NCBI GenBank assembly: GCA_026214975.1
Contig: CM047807.1
Span: 65,203,824 to 65,267,823 of the forward strand
Length of the DNA: 64,000 bases
Reading direction: 5' to 3'
Origin: Gentiana macrophylla
Lineage: Eukaryota; Streptophyta; Magnoliopsida; Gentianales; Gentianaceae
Below, one piece after another: positions 1 to 10,633 of this stretch (positions are counted from its first letter, which is position 1; every line of letters begins with the position of its first letter). The notes under the pieces were generated by a model. The model searched no databases, was not told the origin of the DNA, and was given only the letters and a program-made list of their open reading frames with translations. A program made the translations under genes and the position numbers.

Positions 1-17
1 ACTAAAAAAGGTGAAAT
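1..17 (+). promoter_or_regulatory. Polypurine tract of left Sire element (L)
   Basis: The purine-rich stretch actaaaaaaggtgaaat lies directly before an LTR and matches the tract before the copia A 3' LTR (55400-55414). It primes plus-strand DNA synthesis. Its presence shows that the LTR at 18-1640 is the 3' end of an element running off the left edge, not a solo LTR. Confidence 0.75.
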
Positions 18-1640
18 TATTGGACATATTATAGTTTTAATGATGAGTGCTAGACTAGCTGTTATTGAGCAATGGCAAAAAGATGTCTACATTAAATGTA
101 TAGGTTTACTAGAGTTTGATCTTTGTATAGGTTTGATCAAACAAGCATTGTAAAGAGGTTAGCTGACTTGTTCAGCAGACCTATCTCGGTCAGTAGGCTA
201 TTTAGGTCAGTAGAGTGTCTAGGAACCTGCTGATGGTTGAAGGCTGAGGGTTCAAACTCAGTTATTGAAGGCTAAGGGATCAAACTTAGTATTTAAAGTC
301 AAGGAAAATGGATTAGAATTTAGGGGAAGTCTGTGATAACCTAAGTTGATCACATATACCTTGTGTTGATGGTTTAAGTTCCATAAAAGTGAAATGGTGA
401 TTGGAACTTCGTTATGGTTAAAATGGTGTACTCTAACTTCATAATAAAAAGTTAGATGAGAAGCAGTCAGCTGAATTGTTTATAAGACACAGCAGACTTG
501 AAGGCAACTGACAGATATGGAAGCAGACTTATACTACTGGTTTCTGCAGAATGCAAGATTCGAATTAATCCAAGTTTATCTTTGGAAAATTAAATGGATA
601 AGGATGACATACAAGCCTTGGATTAATCAATAAATCAATGGTCAAGATTAAAAGAACGTTGGAATGATTCAGAGCTTTATCCAATGGAAAAAGTTAAATG
701 GTTAACAGACATGACTGTCAAAAAGCATGACTGACAGTGTCAGTACTATGTAGGAGAGGTAAAATCAAGTCAAGTTAGGGACAAATCTGAAATGGCAATA
801 TTTGAAATTCAAACACAAGTCACAAGATTCACACCTATAAATAGGGGACTCTGACCTAGAAGATTTACGGATGAAAAACGAGAATACATATGATGTAACT
901 GAGCAAGAAATTTTATCAAGTGAAATCTTACACAGCTAAACATCACTGAGCTATCAATTTGCTGATCAAGAATTTTCTTCAAGTGTTTCCTCGCTATCAA
1001 GTTACATCCAAAGATACACACTAGATGACTACAAGTCGCTGATCATTTCATCCTCGATCAAAAGTCACTGAAAGTCAATCACTTTCTTGATTCAACCCTT
1101 CTTTTCAAGAACTTTGCCGAGGACGGAAAAGCACTTTAGAAGTGTCAAGGACTGTTGTTTGTGGTGGAGCTGGTTAAGAGGCAATGCTACCCTTCAATGA
1201 CCAGGGGAATACTTTGAAGCAGCAATCCTACCTGTTTCAAGAGTTTAGTTTGTGAAGCCATAGTCATTGGTGAAGGACAAACAGTTTAGGGATTTTTTTA
1301 ACAGCAACCTCAAGAATCTCTAGTGAATTTTCTCCAACATCACATCAGAAGAGTGGACTGACATGATTACACCACTTGGAATCACTATAAATATTGCCTA
1401 CTTTACTTTACTGCATTTATATTCTGCAATTTACTTTATCAGCATACACATCAGATCAATCTACTGAACTAGCAACTGACTCACACTACTTGCACTACTT
1501 AATATCCAATCCTTAGTATCATCTTTGAAACAACATGTAACAAGTCTTAATATAATATATTCCGCTGCAACAAATTCTATAGCATTAATAGTTTATTCAC
1601 CCCCCCTAAACTTAACCAAATCCTTTTCAAGGGACCAACA
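18..1640 (+). repeat. 3' LTR of Sire-type copia element L
   Basis: This sequence is collinear with the copia A LTRs (3442-5133 and 55415-57096) from its start to the terminal CCAACA. The first dinucleotide is TA instead of TG (positions 18-19), which should impair integrase recognition of this end. It has a TATA box near 836, the conserved U5 block near 1140-1380 and a run of C near the end. The element is inserted into the LTR of the minus-strand gypsy element E, whose sequence resumes at 1641. The other half lies outside the window. Confidence 0.88.
836..843 (+). promoter_or_regulatory. TATA box in LTR of L
   Basis: TATAAATA in the context cacacctataaatagggg. The same box occurs at the matching place in both copia A LTRs. 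It marks the likely U3/R boundary. Confidence 0.65.
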
Positions 1641-1857
1641 CCAAGCGTAACTCCACAAGAAACTAGGGCTCGAAAAGGGCAAATGACAGTGTAAAATGGT
1701 GAGGTTTTCCATCTATGTGATGGTTTGCCTGATAGTGGATGTGTAATGTGGTTTCTGCCGTATACATGGTCTAAAACTTCCCAGAATGAACCAAAAGTGC
1801 CGTAAATGGGGGTTAAAACATACACCGGAGCATAGTAAAGTTGACTCTCATCAACCA
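1641..1857 (-). repeat. 3' LTR fragment of gypsy E
   Basis: Read on the minus strand, TG... follows directly after the GCTAAGTGGGGGG tract, which is the usual PPT/LTR junction of Athila-type elements. About 217 bp of LTR remain before the insertion of L. No second copy is in the window, so the exact LTR start is inferred from the PPT alone. Confidence 0.5.
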
Positions 1858-1870
1858 CCCCCCACTTAGC
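1858..1870 (-). promoter_or_regulatory. Polypurine tract of gypsy E
   Basis: On the minus strand this reads GCTAAGTGGGGGG, preceded by a CTCGAGGGTGAGCAAAT context. Gypsy A1 (18146-18168) and D (52801-52822) have the matching AAAAGCTAAGTGTGGGGG before their 3' LTRs. Confidence 0.75.
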
Positions 1871-3441
1871 ATTTGCTCACCCTCGAGTAAAAATGAGCTT
1901 TTTAAAAGAAGCCAAAGAGTCAACGTAACATGCGTAGGTCAATCCAATCACATATCAAAGATAACCGACAAGTAAATATGTAAATGCATGCGACTTAACC
2001 CTACCTTATCAAGCAAATGGGATGTTAGTGTGTGAATAGCTTCTCCTACATTTACATTGGTTCACCGGTTTGGATTATAGACATTTGTTTATTACGACTA
2101 CACCATAGGCTCTTACTTCATAAGGATTTCCACTAATCGGGGCCAAACCGAGGCTAAGCAAGGTCGAGTAGGACTTGCACGGTTGTAATGTTAGGCTAGG
2201 GACGGGGCTAACCGAAGGGAATGTCTGGAGAATAAACAACATAGAGACAAAATGAGCTAATTCTACCCTTCTCTAGCTTAAAATGAAACTAGAAACATGA
2301 TCCAAGAAATAAAACGCCATCTCCTACTATGTTTCAAGTGTAACGAGGCAAAAATGTATAAGAATCATGTTTCTACCCTAAGGACTCATCCCAAACACCA
2401 ACATCATATAACAAATCAATACATGAGACCTAAAACACTTGGCTTTCTTTGTCTCAACCTTTATTACTCTTCATTTTCTTTTGATTTTGGACTTCTCTTT
2501 CTTTTCTCTTTTTCCTCACTTAACTTTAAAATTTAGAAAGCTGTGCTATAAAATGCTTTTATTAGGTTTGAGTCAAAAGCCATAACATATGCATAACAAG
2601 AATTGAGCTCCTACCCTCCCATATCATGAAATAGCTCGAATATCAACTCTTGTATACAAACACACCACCCTACAACTCCACACTTGCCTAAGCAAGTGTG
2701 ATCTAAATTAAAAGATTAAGCTTAACTCATAAGGTGTTCATGGGAATGTTGACCACAAATAAGGCTTAGGATCAGGAAATTACGGGCTAAATACGAATGG
2801 CTAAGTGTCGGATGAGGGTCTAACTATCCTACCAAGGCTTAGAGGGGTTACGGTGGAATATGTCAGGGAAGAACATTTGGCTCTGGTCGGGTCAAAGAAA
2901 TGCCATAACTGTCATTCCAAACTCTACCAAGGTCGGCCTTTCTATTTCATCTCGAAGTTAATGATATGAGTTCTAGGTAGCCGAATTGTGCCTAAGTCTA
3001 CCATAATCAGTCACTAGTTACTGCCGTTCATGAAATTGAAGCTATACGTGCATGAAAATCACGTTCACAAGGTATGGTAGAAAGACAAGTAACATGCATT
3101 TAAAAATTCACTAAATCGTTTATCTTATCAACATGAAGGCTCAATACACGAATGCAACATCAAAACCTTAGAAAATTTTAAAAATAGATCAATTTTACTA
3201 AAGAAGTGACCAAACGATAAGCATACAACACAATGGCTAAAATATCAAAGAAGCACATATCATAGCTAAGCCTACCACCGTCACTTTAAATGCAACACTG
3301 TCCTCAGTTTGTGAATGATAAAGGAAAAAGAAGGCATAGCTTAACACGGAAGAAAGGCGCAAAGTAGTCCATATGACATATCCGCGAAGCTCAATCTCGT
3401 ATACCTAAAGCCATGAAACAGAAACACCAAGAAAACGAACG
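1871..3441 (-). other. 3' UTR of gypsy E, distal part
   Basis: Non-coding sequence between the post-pol region and the PPT of element E. I found no conserved domain on either strand, and the short ORFs here look like chance. The five bases at 3437-3441 (gaacg) match gcacg at 57097-57101 at four of five positions and are the probable target duplication of copia A. Confidence 0.55.
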
Positions 3442-5133
3442 TGTTGGACTTATTTTTAAGTTTTAGTAATGAGTGCCAGACTAGCTGTTATAGAGCAAAG
3501 GCTAAAAGATGGCAATATCAAATGTATAGGTTTATTAGAGATTGATCTTGTATAGGTTTGATCAAACAAGCACTTTAAAAGGTCAGTTGACTTTCATCAG
3601 CATACTAGTCTAGATCAGTAGGGTAGCTGAGTCAGTAGACTAGTCAGGAACCTGCTAAAGACTGAAGGCTGAGGGCTCAAACTCAGTTATTGAAGGCTAA
3701 GGGATCAAACTTAGTAATTAAAGTCAAGGATATGGAATCAGAATTTAGGGAAGTCTGTGATGACCTAAAATGATGACGTATACCTTATGTACAAGGTCTA
3801 AGTTCCACAAGTTATGTGATGATTGGAACTTAGTTATATGCAAAAGGTGTAATCTAACTTCATAAATAAAAGTTAGATAAAAGACAGTAAGCTGAAGTGT
3901 TTTTAAACACAACATAATAAGGATAAGCTTACTGATGTGTATATCAGCAGACTTATGTTCTCAGGAACCTGCTGGACACATATTTCGATTTAATCAAAGA
4001 CTACATTGCAAAATTTCAAAGAAAGGGACAGCTAACAACCTCTGATTTATCAAACAAATTAATGGTTAAGATCAAATGGATGTTGGAAAGATTCAGACAT
4101 TTATCCAATGGTTACAAGTCAAAGGGTGGACATACTGTAAACTGTCAAAAATGAATCTCACAGTGTCAGTCCTAGGAACAGTCAGAAAAAGCAAGTCAAG
4201 ATAGAGACAAATCTGAAATGGCTATGTTTGAATTTCAAACATAAGTCACAAGGATTCCTACCTATAAATAGAGTACTCCTAATTCAGATACAAGTGATGA
4301 AAATTAAGAATCTACCTTGAGCAATCAGAATTAAATCAAGAATAACACCCTGCTGACCCTACTGAGCATAAAACTGCTGATCAAGTAAAATTCTTCAAGT
4401 GTAATCTGCATTCAAGCTGCATCAAGTTTACACACTTGAAGACATCAAGCTGCTGATCATATCATCTTGATCAAGCTGTTGAAAGTTGAATCACTTACTT
4501 GATTCAATCTTTCTTTTATAAGAAATCTACTGAAGACAATGAAACATCTTTGGGTGTGAAAGACTGCTGTTTTTTGTGGAGCTGGTGAAAACGTAGTTTT
4601 ACCCTTCTTGGACCAGTGGAAGACTTTGGAGCAGCAATCTTACATGTTCCAAGTGTTCAGTTTGTGAAGCCATAGTTATTTGTGAAGGACAAGCAACTTA
4701 GGGATTTTTGTAACAGCTACATCAAAGATCTCTAGTGAATTACCTCCAACATCACATGACAAGAGTGGACAGACAGGATTACACCACCTGGAACCAATAT
4801 AAAATCTGCCTACTTACTTTCTGCATTTATATTCTGCACGTAGTTTATCTAACACATCAATCTACTAAATCTAGCAACTAAACCACACACATACAGTACT
4901 GAGTATCTAATACTTGGTATCATATTTAACAACAAGTAATAAGGCTTAATTTTTGATATATTTCCATTTGACAAATTCAAGAAACTCAACAATCGGCAGA
5001 CTATCGAGAGTCAAAGACTATCAAGTATCAAAGCTGTCAATTCTTTGCCGAGTTTGTTAACTCCAAAAGTGTAAGTGTTAAGTTTATTCACCCCCCTTCT
5101 AAACTTAACCAAAGCCTTTTCAAGGGACCAACA
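3442..5133 (+). repeat. 5' LTR of copia A
   Basis: Matches 55415-57096 along its whole length (1692 versus 1682 bp) with TG...CA ends. It holds a TATA box at 4263, the conserved U5 block (about 4550-4800) and CACCCCCC followed by TTCTAAACTTAACC before the end. Confidence 0.93.
4263..4270 (+). promoter_or_regulatory. TATA box, copia A 5' LTR
   Basis: TATAAATA, matched at 56236-56243 in the 3' LTR. It is the likely core promoter for the genomic RNA. Confidence 0.7.
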
Positions 5134-5134
5134 A

Positions 5135-5148
5135 TTTGTATCGGAGCA
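5135..5148 (+). promoter_or_regulatory. Primer binding site (initiator Met tRNA type)
   Basis: TTTGTATCGGAGCA starts one base after the LTR. It resembles TGGTATCAGAGC, the site complementary to the 3' end of initiator tRNA-Met that most plant copia elements use, with changes at two or three positions. Confidence 0.7.
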
Positions 5149-5238
5149 GTGCTTATGTTCTGAAGTAATCCTACTTGTTGTGCTTGTGAAAATACTTTGA
5201 AATTTTTTTCAAGTTTCTGATTTTCAAAGCTTTGCGTA

Positions 5239-6215
5239 ATGGATAACAACCAGTATGCTAGAACAATGTTGATGTGTTCTTTAGATCGTTTTGATGAGTA
5301 TAAACGTCGTATGCAGGCTTATCTAGCTGCAACACATGATGAAATGATGGATGTGCTGACAGATGGACCACTGGAGATTACTAAGTCGATAATAATGGGA
5401 GATGAGACACGATACATTCCAAAACCAAAAGGTAATGGATCAAGAAGATAGAAAGAGAAAATCTTAACAATATTGCTATTGCTATTATATACAGAACTTT
5501 GGATAGCAATATGTATACGAAGGTGAAAGATTGCAAGACTGCAAAGGAACTTTGGGATAAGTTGCAATTAATCTGTGAAGGCACTGATGCAATGAAAAAG
5601 AACAAGATCAGTGTGGCAAAGAAGAAGTTCCAGGAGTTCAAGATGAAACTAAATGAAACCATTGAGCAAACTCACCCTACTGAGTGTGAAGTACTCACAA
5701 GAAGAAATCAACACAAAAATCTTGGAAGCATTACCTACAAAAGAAGTTTGGGAGATGAAGGTGACTGCCATAGAAGAAATGAGGAGTTTGCATGAAGAAG
5801 ACACCTTCAAACTATTTTCAGATCTTAAGGCCTATGAATTTAGCAAAAAGCTTGTGCCTGAAACTGAAAAAGAAGAGCCAAATACCACTGCATTGGCTGC
5901 TTCACATGAAGAAGAGACATCAAGATTGCCCTACTGAGCAAGAAAATCAGGATGATGCAAAATGGAAAGGGTTCTCCAAGGAATTTCACAAAGAAATTGA
6001 GTGAAAATAAGAAGGATGAATCAAAGAAAGATAATGATTACTTGGGCTATCATTGCAAGAAGTTAGGACACTTCAAACTTGATTGTCCTGAATTAAAATA
6101 GAAAAAGGAACCTAATTATCTTTGCTTTAATTGCAAGAAACCTGGACATTTCAGACCTGACTGTCCAGACCTACTGAAGACCAAAAGTCAACAAAGAAGA
6201 CATGGCAAGAAGGCT
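5239..6215 (+). pseudogene. gag: Copia A gag (UBN2 type) with two zinc knuckles, broken
   Basis: Encodes the capsid/nucleocapsid part. Reading starts at ATG 5239 (MDNNQYARTMLMCS...). After about 70 codons it meets TAG, next to a frame change, and continues in another frame from about 5490 with TLDSNMYTKVKDCKTAKELW, a typical UBN2/retrotran_gag segment. More of it (LFSDLKAYEFS) is near 5810-5860. Two CCHC knuckles follow: HCKKLGHFKLDC near 6050 and CFNCKKPGHFRPDC near 6122. The matching gag of copia B is collinear, so the breaks are secondary. In virions it would bind and package element RNA. The start is supported by the same MDNNQYAR start in copia B. Confidence 0.85.
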
Positions 6216-7049
6216 ATGGTTGCTGAATATGAATCAGGATATGAAGTAGAATCAGAAAAGGGAAATGAATCTGATGATACTGCACTTGTTGCTGATATGG
6301 AAGATTATGCTTTAATGGCTAATATGGATGAAACAGAGGAGGTATACAATTATGTATCTATAAACACTCTTGCTGGAAGTGATTGTGAATCAACCTGGGG
6401 TTCAAATCCGAAAAATTCTGACAATGAAGAAACTTTGGATGCCCTCATTAATCAACTAAGGATAATACAATATGGTTATGAGATTGTGAAGGCTGAAAAA
6501 GAAGCACTTCAATTAGAAGTAGAAAGATTAGATGTTGAATTAAGAATTCTCAAAGGAAAGGAAAATGAAGTCAGACAGAATCAACATAAGCCTGCTGAAC
6601 TTTTAGTAGCTATTGAGTCTGCTGAACCATCTTGTTCCTTCACTGCATTCAAATCTGGAAAGCCTTATGGTGATAGAACAGGGGTTGGATTTGGAACTCA
6701 ACAATCCAATAAGAGTGGATCCAGTAAGGTCACTGAATCTAGTACCAGAATTGGTCCTAAATTTGTGGCTGCACAAGATCCAGCTCCCAAAAGGGTTGCT
6801 GAGGCAACAAAGCCTACTGAGAAAGCTTCAAGGAAGCAAAATCAGAAGTCAAGAAAGTCAACAGCTCATAATAAAAAGAATAAATCTAAAAATAGGACTG
6901 TTGTGCCTTCTAGACCTGCTGATAGCAGACCTACAACCAAGTCTGCTGCATCACAAAAAGGGAAAAACCAGAAATATTCCAAGGATAAGAACCTAAACCC
7001 AAAAATGCTAATCATTCAAGGGATACTTATCTTAGGGGGGGAAATGTAG
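6216..7049 (+). CDS. Copia A gag C-terminal tail, coiled-coil region
   Basis: An open stretch of 277 codons after the second zinc knuckle. Its first third is acidic. Residues about 75-120 are heptad-like with many E, K and L (EALQLEVERLDVELRILK), suggesting a coiled coil. The rest is basic and low in complexity, rich in K, S, T and P. Copia B has the same coiled-coil segment at 26614-26865, and copia C has one at 37880-38176 on the minus strand. This long tail between nucleocapsid and protease is characteristic of Sire elements. The ATG at 6216 is probably internal, since the protein should continue from gag. Confidence 0.7.
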   Translation: MVAEYESGYEVESEKGNESDDTALVADMEDYALMANMDETEEVYNYVSINTLAGSDCESTWGSNPKNSDNEETLDALINQLRIIQYGYEIVKAEKEALQLEVERLDVELRILKGKENEVRQNQHKPAELLVAIESAEPSCSFTAFKSGKPYGDRTGVGFGTQQSNKSGSSKVTESSTRIGPKFVAAQDPAPKRVAEATKPTEKASRKQNQKSRKSTAHNKKNKSKNRTVVPSRPADSRPTTKSAASQKGKNQKYSKDKNLNPKMLIIQGILILGGEM

Positions 7050-7487
7050 ACTGTTCCCTATTGATGATGACTGGAATATTCCTGCACCTACTTCTAGAAA
7101 CAACAGATATAACCATGCTGCTAGGGTAAAACCTAAGCAATGGAATCAGCAGAGGGCTCAGTAGAGGACTTATACAAGAGCTCAAAGAAATGACCTCAAA
7201 GAGACTCCATATTACAGTGGTCTGTTCCTAACAGACAAAGAAACCTATGGTTCTAACAAAAGAAATCACTTTAAACAAAGATTATATTCCAAAAGGCCGA
7301 AAAGCATATGTGAATCCTACACAACCAATTGTTAGACCTTATGGATGTGTAGAATACATGTATGAACCAAAGTATGATACCTTTCAAAGAAGACATTATG
7401 GAAACTTGCCAAGGGTCATGCTTACCACTAACCATTATGGACGCAAACAGGTTTGGTTACCTAAAATGCATTAACTTTGTTTTGTAG
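7050..7487 (+). pseudogene. Copia A gag-pro linker, frameshifted
   Basis: Contains degenerate gag-tail coding sequence in more than one frame. An open segment at 7247-7474 ends with VWLPKMH and a TAA. The WVPK-like motif is shared with copia B (near 27650) and copia C (minus, near 37340). Next comes an AT-rich stretch ending TTTTGTAG (7480-7487), then the protease in a different frame. The stretch resembles a plant 3' splice site (see findings). Confidence 0.55.
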
Positions 7488-8439
7488 GGTGTCTGGTACT
7501 TTGACAGTGGATGTTCCAGACATATGACAAAGAATAAGCACTGTTTGTCAAATTTTGTGACAAAGGATGGTCCAAGAGTGAATTTTGGCAACAAAAACAC
7601 ACCTGGATACACAAGAGGATATGGCACACTTGTGAGAAATGGATTAACAATCAGGAATGTTGCATATGTGGAAGGACTATACTACAACCTACTCAGCACT
7701 GGACAATTCTGTGACATGGGATACAAGGTCACTTTTGACAAAAACACTTGTACTGCCATTAGTGAGAGAGGTGATCAAGTTGTGTTGGCTGGAAGAAGAC
7801 AACAAAACATGTATGTTGTGGACTGGTCTACTGCTGTTCCAGAAACATGTCGGATTGTGCATACCAAGTCAGAACTTAATTGGTTATGGCATAAGAAGTT
7901 GAATCATCTAAACTTTTATGATATCAATCAGTTAGTGAAGAAGAAACTGGTGATTGGTTTCCCTGAGATCACATTCAAGAAGGATACTATATGTGATGCA
8001 TGTCAGCAAGGTAAACAAACAAAGTAAAGCTTCAAGTCAACGACTAAACAATCAACTAAAAGAGTTTTGGAGCTGATGCACATGGATCTATTTGGACCAG
8101 TAACACCAACAAGTGTAACAGGAAAGAAATATACCTTAGTAGTTGTGGATGATTATTCAAGATACACTTGGGTGATATTCATGAACAAGAAAAGTGAAAC
8201 ACTTCAAAAGATGTCTGAACTTTTGAAGAGATTATAGAATGAGAAAAGTTTGACAGTAGTGAAGATAAGATCAGACAAGGGTACTGAATTTCTCAATAAA
8301 GTAATAAGATAATATTGTGAACAAAATAGTGTACTACATCAACTGGCTGCTGCTGGTACACCTCAGCAAAATGGGGTTGCTGAAAGAAGAAACAAAACTT
8401 TAAAAGAAGCAGTAAGAACTATGATTTGTGAAGCATTGC
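7488..8439 (+). pseudogene. pol: Copia A protease and first half of integrase
   Basis: The retroviral-type aspartic protease motif WYFDSGCSRHMT has its catalytic Asp at 7503-7505. The gag-pre-integrase zinc finger follows near 7877 (WHKKLNHLNF ... CDACQQGKQTK). A TAA at 8025-8027 stops the open frame. The integrase core continues beyond it with MDLFGPVTP, then DKGTEF near 8275 and PQQNGVAERRN near 8362, which are the D, D and E regions of the catalytic triad. Further in-frame stops lie near 8235 and 8310. Integrase is then split by gypsy A1 after 8439 and resumes at 19764. Confidence 0.85.
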
Positions 8440-10047
8440 TGTTAAGGCCATATTTATATGATTATTAAGGGTGTATTTCATTATTATTTTCCCCACATTT
8501 GCATAATTTACATGAGAATTAAGGGTTTAAGTGTAATTATTTAGTAAGGATGATTTTAATATGGTTATTTGCAAAATTGATTATTTTATGAGTTAAATTA
8601 ATGGAATTATTATTATTTGAGTTTTATTACATTTTGCAATGTTTATTTATCCTTTAGGAGGCTGAATTTCAAGTGCTAAAGAGGATAAATGAAGCTCAAG
8701 TCGAATTATTCAAGATAGAGTTGGAATTGGCTTGAAGAAAATGGATAAAGATGAAGAGATCCGATCCTAAGCATTGCAAACGAGCGTATGCATCCCGTCC
8801 ATTCCAGACGGGCGTCCATCGATCTTGACGAAGCGCCCGTATGAATCGGCGCCCATGCGGCGTCCATAATCGTATTTTACATTCGAGTCTTGAGCGTAAG
8901 CCAAACGCACGCTTCATGCTCCGCCCAGTATTCGACGGACGCCTGGTTGTTCAAACGAGCGTCCGGGGCCGACTTACCTCCAGCCGACTTAAAACTCTAT
9001 AAAAGCACCGCATTATGAAGCCTTAAACCCGGATCTTTTACACAACTCTTTCACGCATACTTTTACATAAAAGCTGCGGCCAGAGAACCCTAATTCCTTA
9101 GAGATGAATTTCTCCAATCCAACAATCTTGTCCAACATGATTGTTGGCTAAAAGCCTTGCTGTGAGTCGACGGAGGAAGCCCATCATCAACACAACCAAC
9201 TAGAGAGTTCGATGCTTTATGATTAGTGAGTTAATTCATAGTTTTTCATTACTTTGGATCTGTTTTGTATTGTTTAAGTTTTGTTGAATTAAGATTTGAT
9301 GAAACGATCTAGGTTTATTTTATGCTTGAATGATTATATGAAAGTATATTATTTAAGTTCTATTTTGTTCAAAGTAATGAAATTATTCATGTTATAAGAG
9401 ATTAGGCATGGTTGATTGAATAAAAGTTTGGAAACAATCTCGTGATTTCGTTTTGATTGCATGATTAGTTTGTTTGAAAAGATAAACGAAACCCTAGAAT
9501 TTGGTTGTAGAAATTCAATTGAATTAGTGAAAAATCACTACTAAAAACTATATCTTTAAATCACCATCTAGTTGGGATTGTTGGTTGATGGGTGGAATCT
9601 AGTTGCCTCGCTGTGTTTTCCTTTATTGTTTATTAATCGAATCGTTAGTTTAATCTTTAGTTAAGTTCTAGTGTTTAAACCTTAAGTTTTTCCTGCTAAT
9701 TTCTTGCACTTTCCTTTCTGTTCGTAGTTGAACGTTCGACCGCAATAGCAGACGCTCGTCCAGTAGATTTCGTTTCCAGACGTTCGTTCATTAAATTGAA
9801 CGCTCGTCCAACTTGTCTGCTTTCGCTTCGCTTTTGTTTTCGCTTTTAGGTTAGTTAATAGTTTTATCTTTTAGTTAGTTTCAACCTTAGTTTAGTTAAT
9901 AATTGTGACATAATCGATATAGGTTTATACTTGAATTCGATAAACATTCCATTCCCTTAGGGCGACCCGTTAACATCCTTTACTACTGAGATCCTTACAC
10001 TTGGGGTGTTTCGGTTTATAAATTTTAAAACTAGTTTTTACCGAACA
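8440..10047 (+). repeat. 5' LTR of gypsy A1
   Basis: 1608 bp, aligned end to end with 18169-19763. It carries a TATA box at 8998, two GCCGAC motifs just before it, and clusters of GACG/CGTC dyad half-sites at about 8779-8966 and 9730-9815. Confidence 0.93.
8968..9004 (+). promoter_or_regulatory. Core promoter of gypsy A1 LTR: paired GCCGAC plus TATA
   Basis: GCCGAC occurs at 8968-8973 and 8983-8988 and TATAAAA at 8998-9004. The 3' LTR has the same arrangement at 18685-18721. RCCGAC is the core of the DRE/CRT element bound by plant DREB/CBF factors. Its use here is inferred. Confidence 0.55.
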
Positions 10048-10053
10048 AGTTTT

Positions 10054-10070
10054 TTACGCCGTTGCCGGGA
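10054..10070 (+). promoter_or_regulatory. Primer binding site, tRNA-Asp type
   Basis: TTACGCCGTTGCCGGGA lies six bases after the LTR. It differs slightly from the TGGCGCCGTTGCCGGGGA found intact in gypsy D (48475-48492), the site used by Athila elements. Confidence 0.7.
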
Positions 10071-10633
10071 ATCGTAACGGTTGTCTCGATTCTTTTAGGT
10101 ATAAAATTTTATATCGATTCTAATTTTAATTGTGAGGTCTAAATTTAGAATTACGTTTATTTTTGTTTTCGCTTTTACCTTGTTTTATTTAATTTTATTT
10201 TCCTTCAATTATTTTTTTTTATTTTCGATAGTTATATTAGTTTCTATAATTTTAGATTTGTTTTTTTCGTAATTTTAGATTAGCCTTTATTTATTTCCGT
10301 ACGTTCTTTTTTTAGTTTCCTTAATTATTTCTATTTCGTTTTTAAGTTTTAAGCCTTAGTTTTAGATTTTCGAAGTCTAGACGAGCGTTTAATAACTTGA
10401 ACGCCCATTCACTTCAATCTGTTCCCAACGAGCGTTCATTTATTTGAACGAAGCGTTCATCTCTCGAACGAACGTCCACTAACACCGGGGCCGATTCGAT
10501 CTGCTCAATCATCACTTCTTTTCTATCTTCTCTTCTCTTCTCTTTTCTTTTCTCCCTCTAAACCATCAAACCTTTTCTAAACCTGTTCTAATCAACCCTA
10601 AGGTTGATTTTTCCTTTTCTTTTCTTCTGGTTT
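10071..10633 (+). other. Gypsy A1 leader (5' UTR)
   Basis: A T-rich non-coding leader between the PBS and the gag ATG. From about 10378 to 10485 it has a cluster of GACGAGCGTT, GAACGCCC and GAACGAACGTCC type half-sites, the same family as in the LTRs. A pyrimidine tract (TTCTCTTCTCTTCTC) lies near 10530. Confidence 0.6.

Noticed and set aside
809..1021. Minus-strand ORF of 70 codons in the LTR of L
   Set aside because: Not open in the matching place of the other LTRs of the family and without any domain; chance ORF.
1..1640. Solo LTR
   Set aside because: A polypurine tract precedes the LTR, so it is the 3' end of an element that continues to the left.
2297..2536. Plus-strand ORF of 79 codons in the 3' UTR of gypsy E
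   Set aside because: Opposite strand to the element, low complexity end, no similarity recognised.
8696..8917. Minus-strand ORF in the 5' LTR of gypsy A1
   Set aside because: Arises from the GACG/CGTC-rich repeats; disrupted in the 3' LTR.
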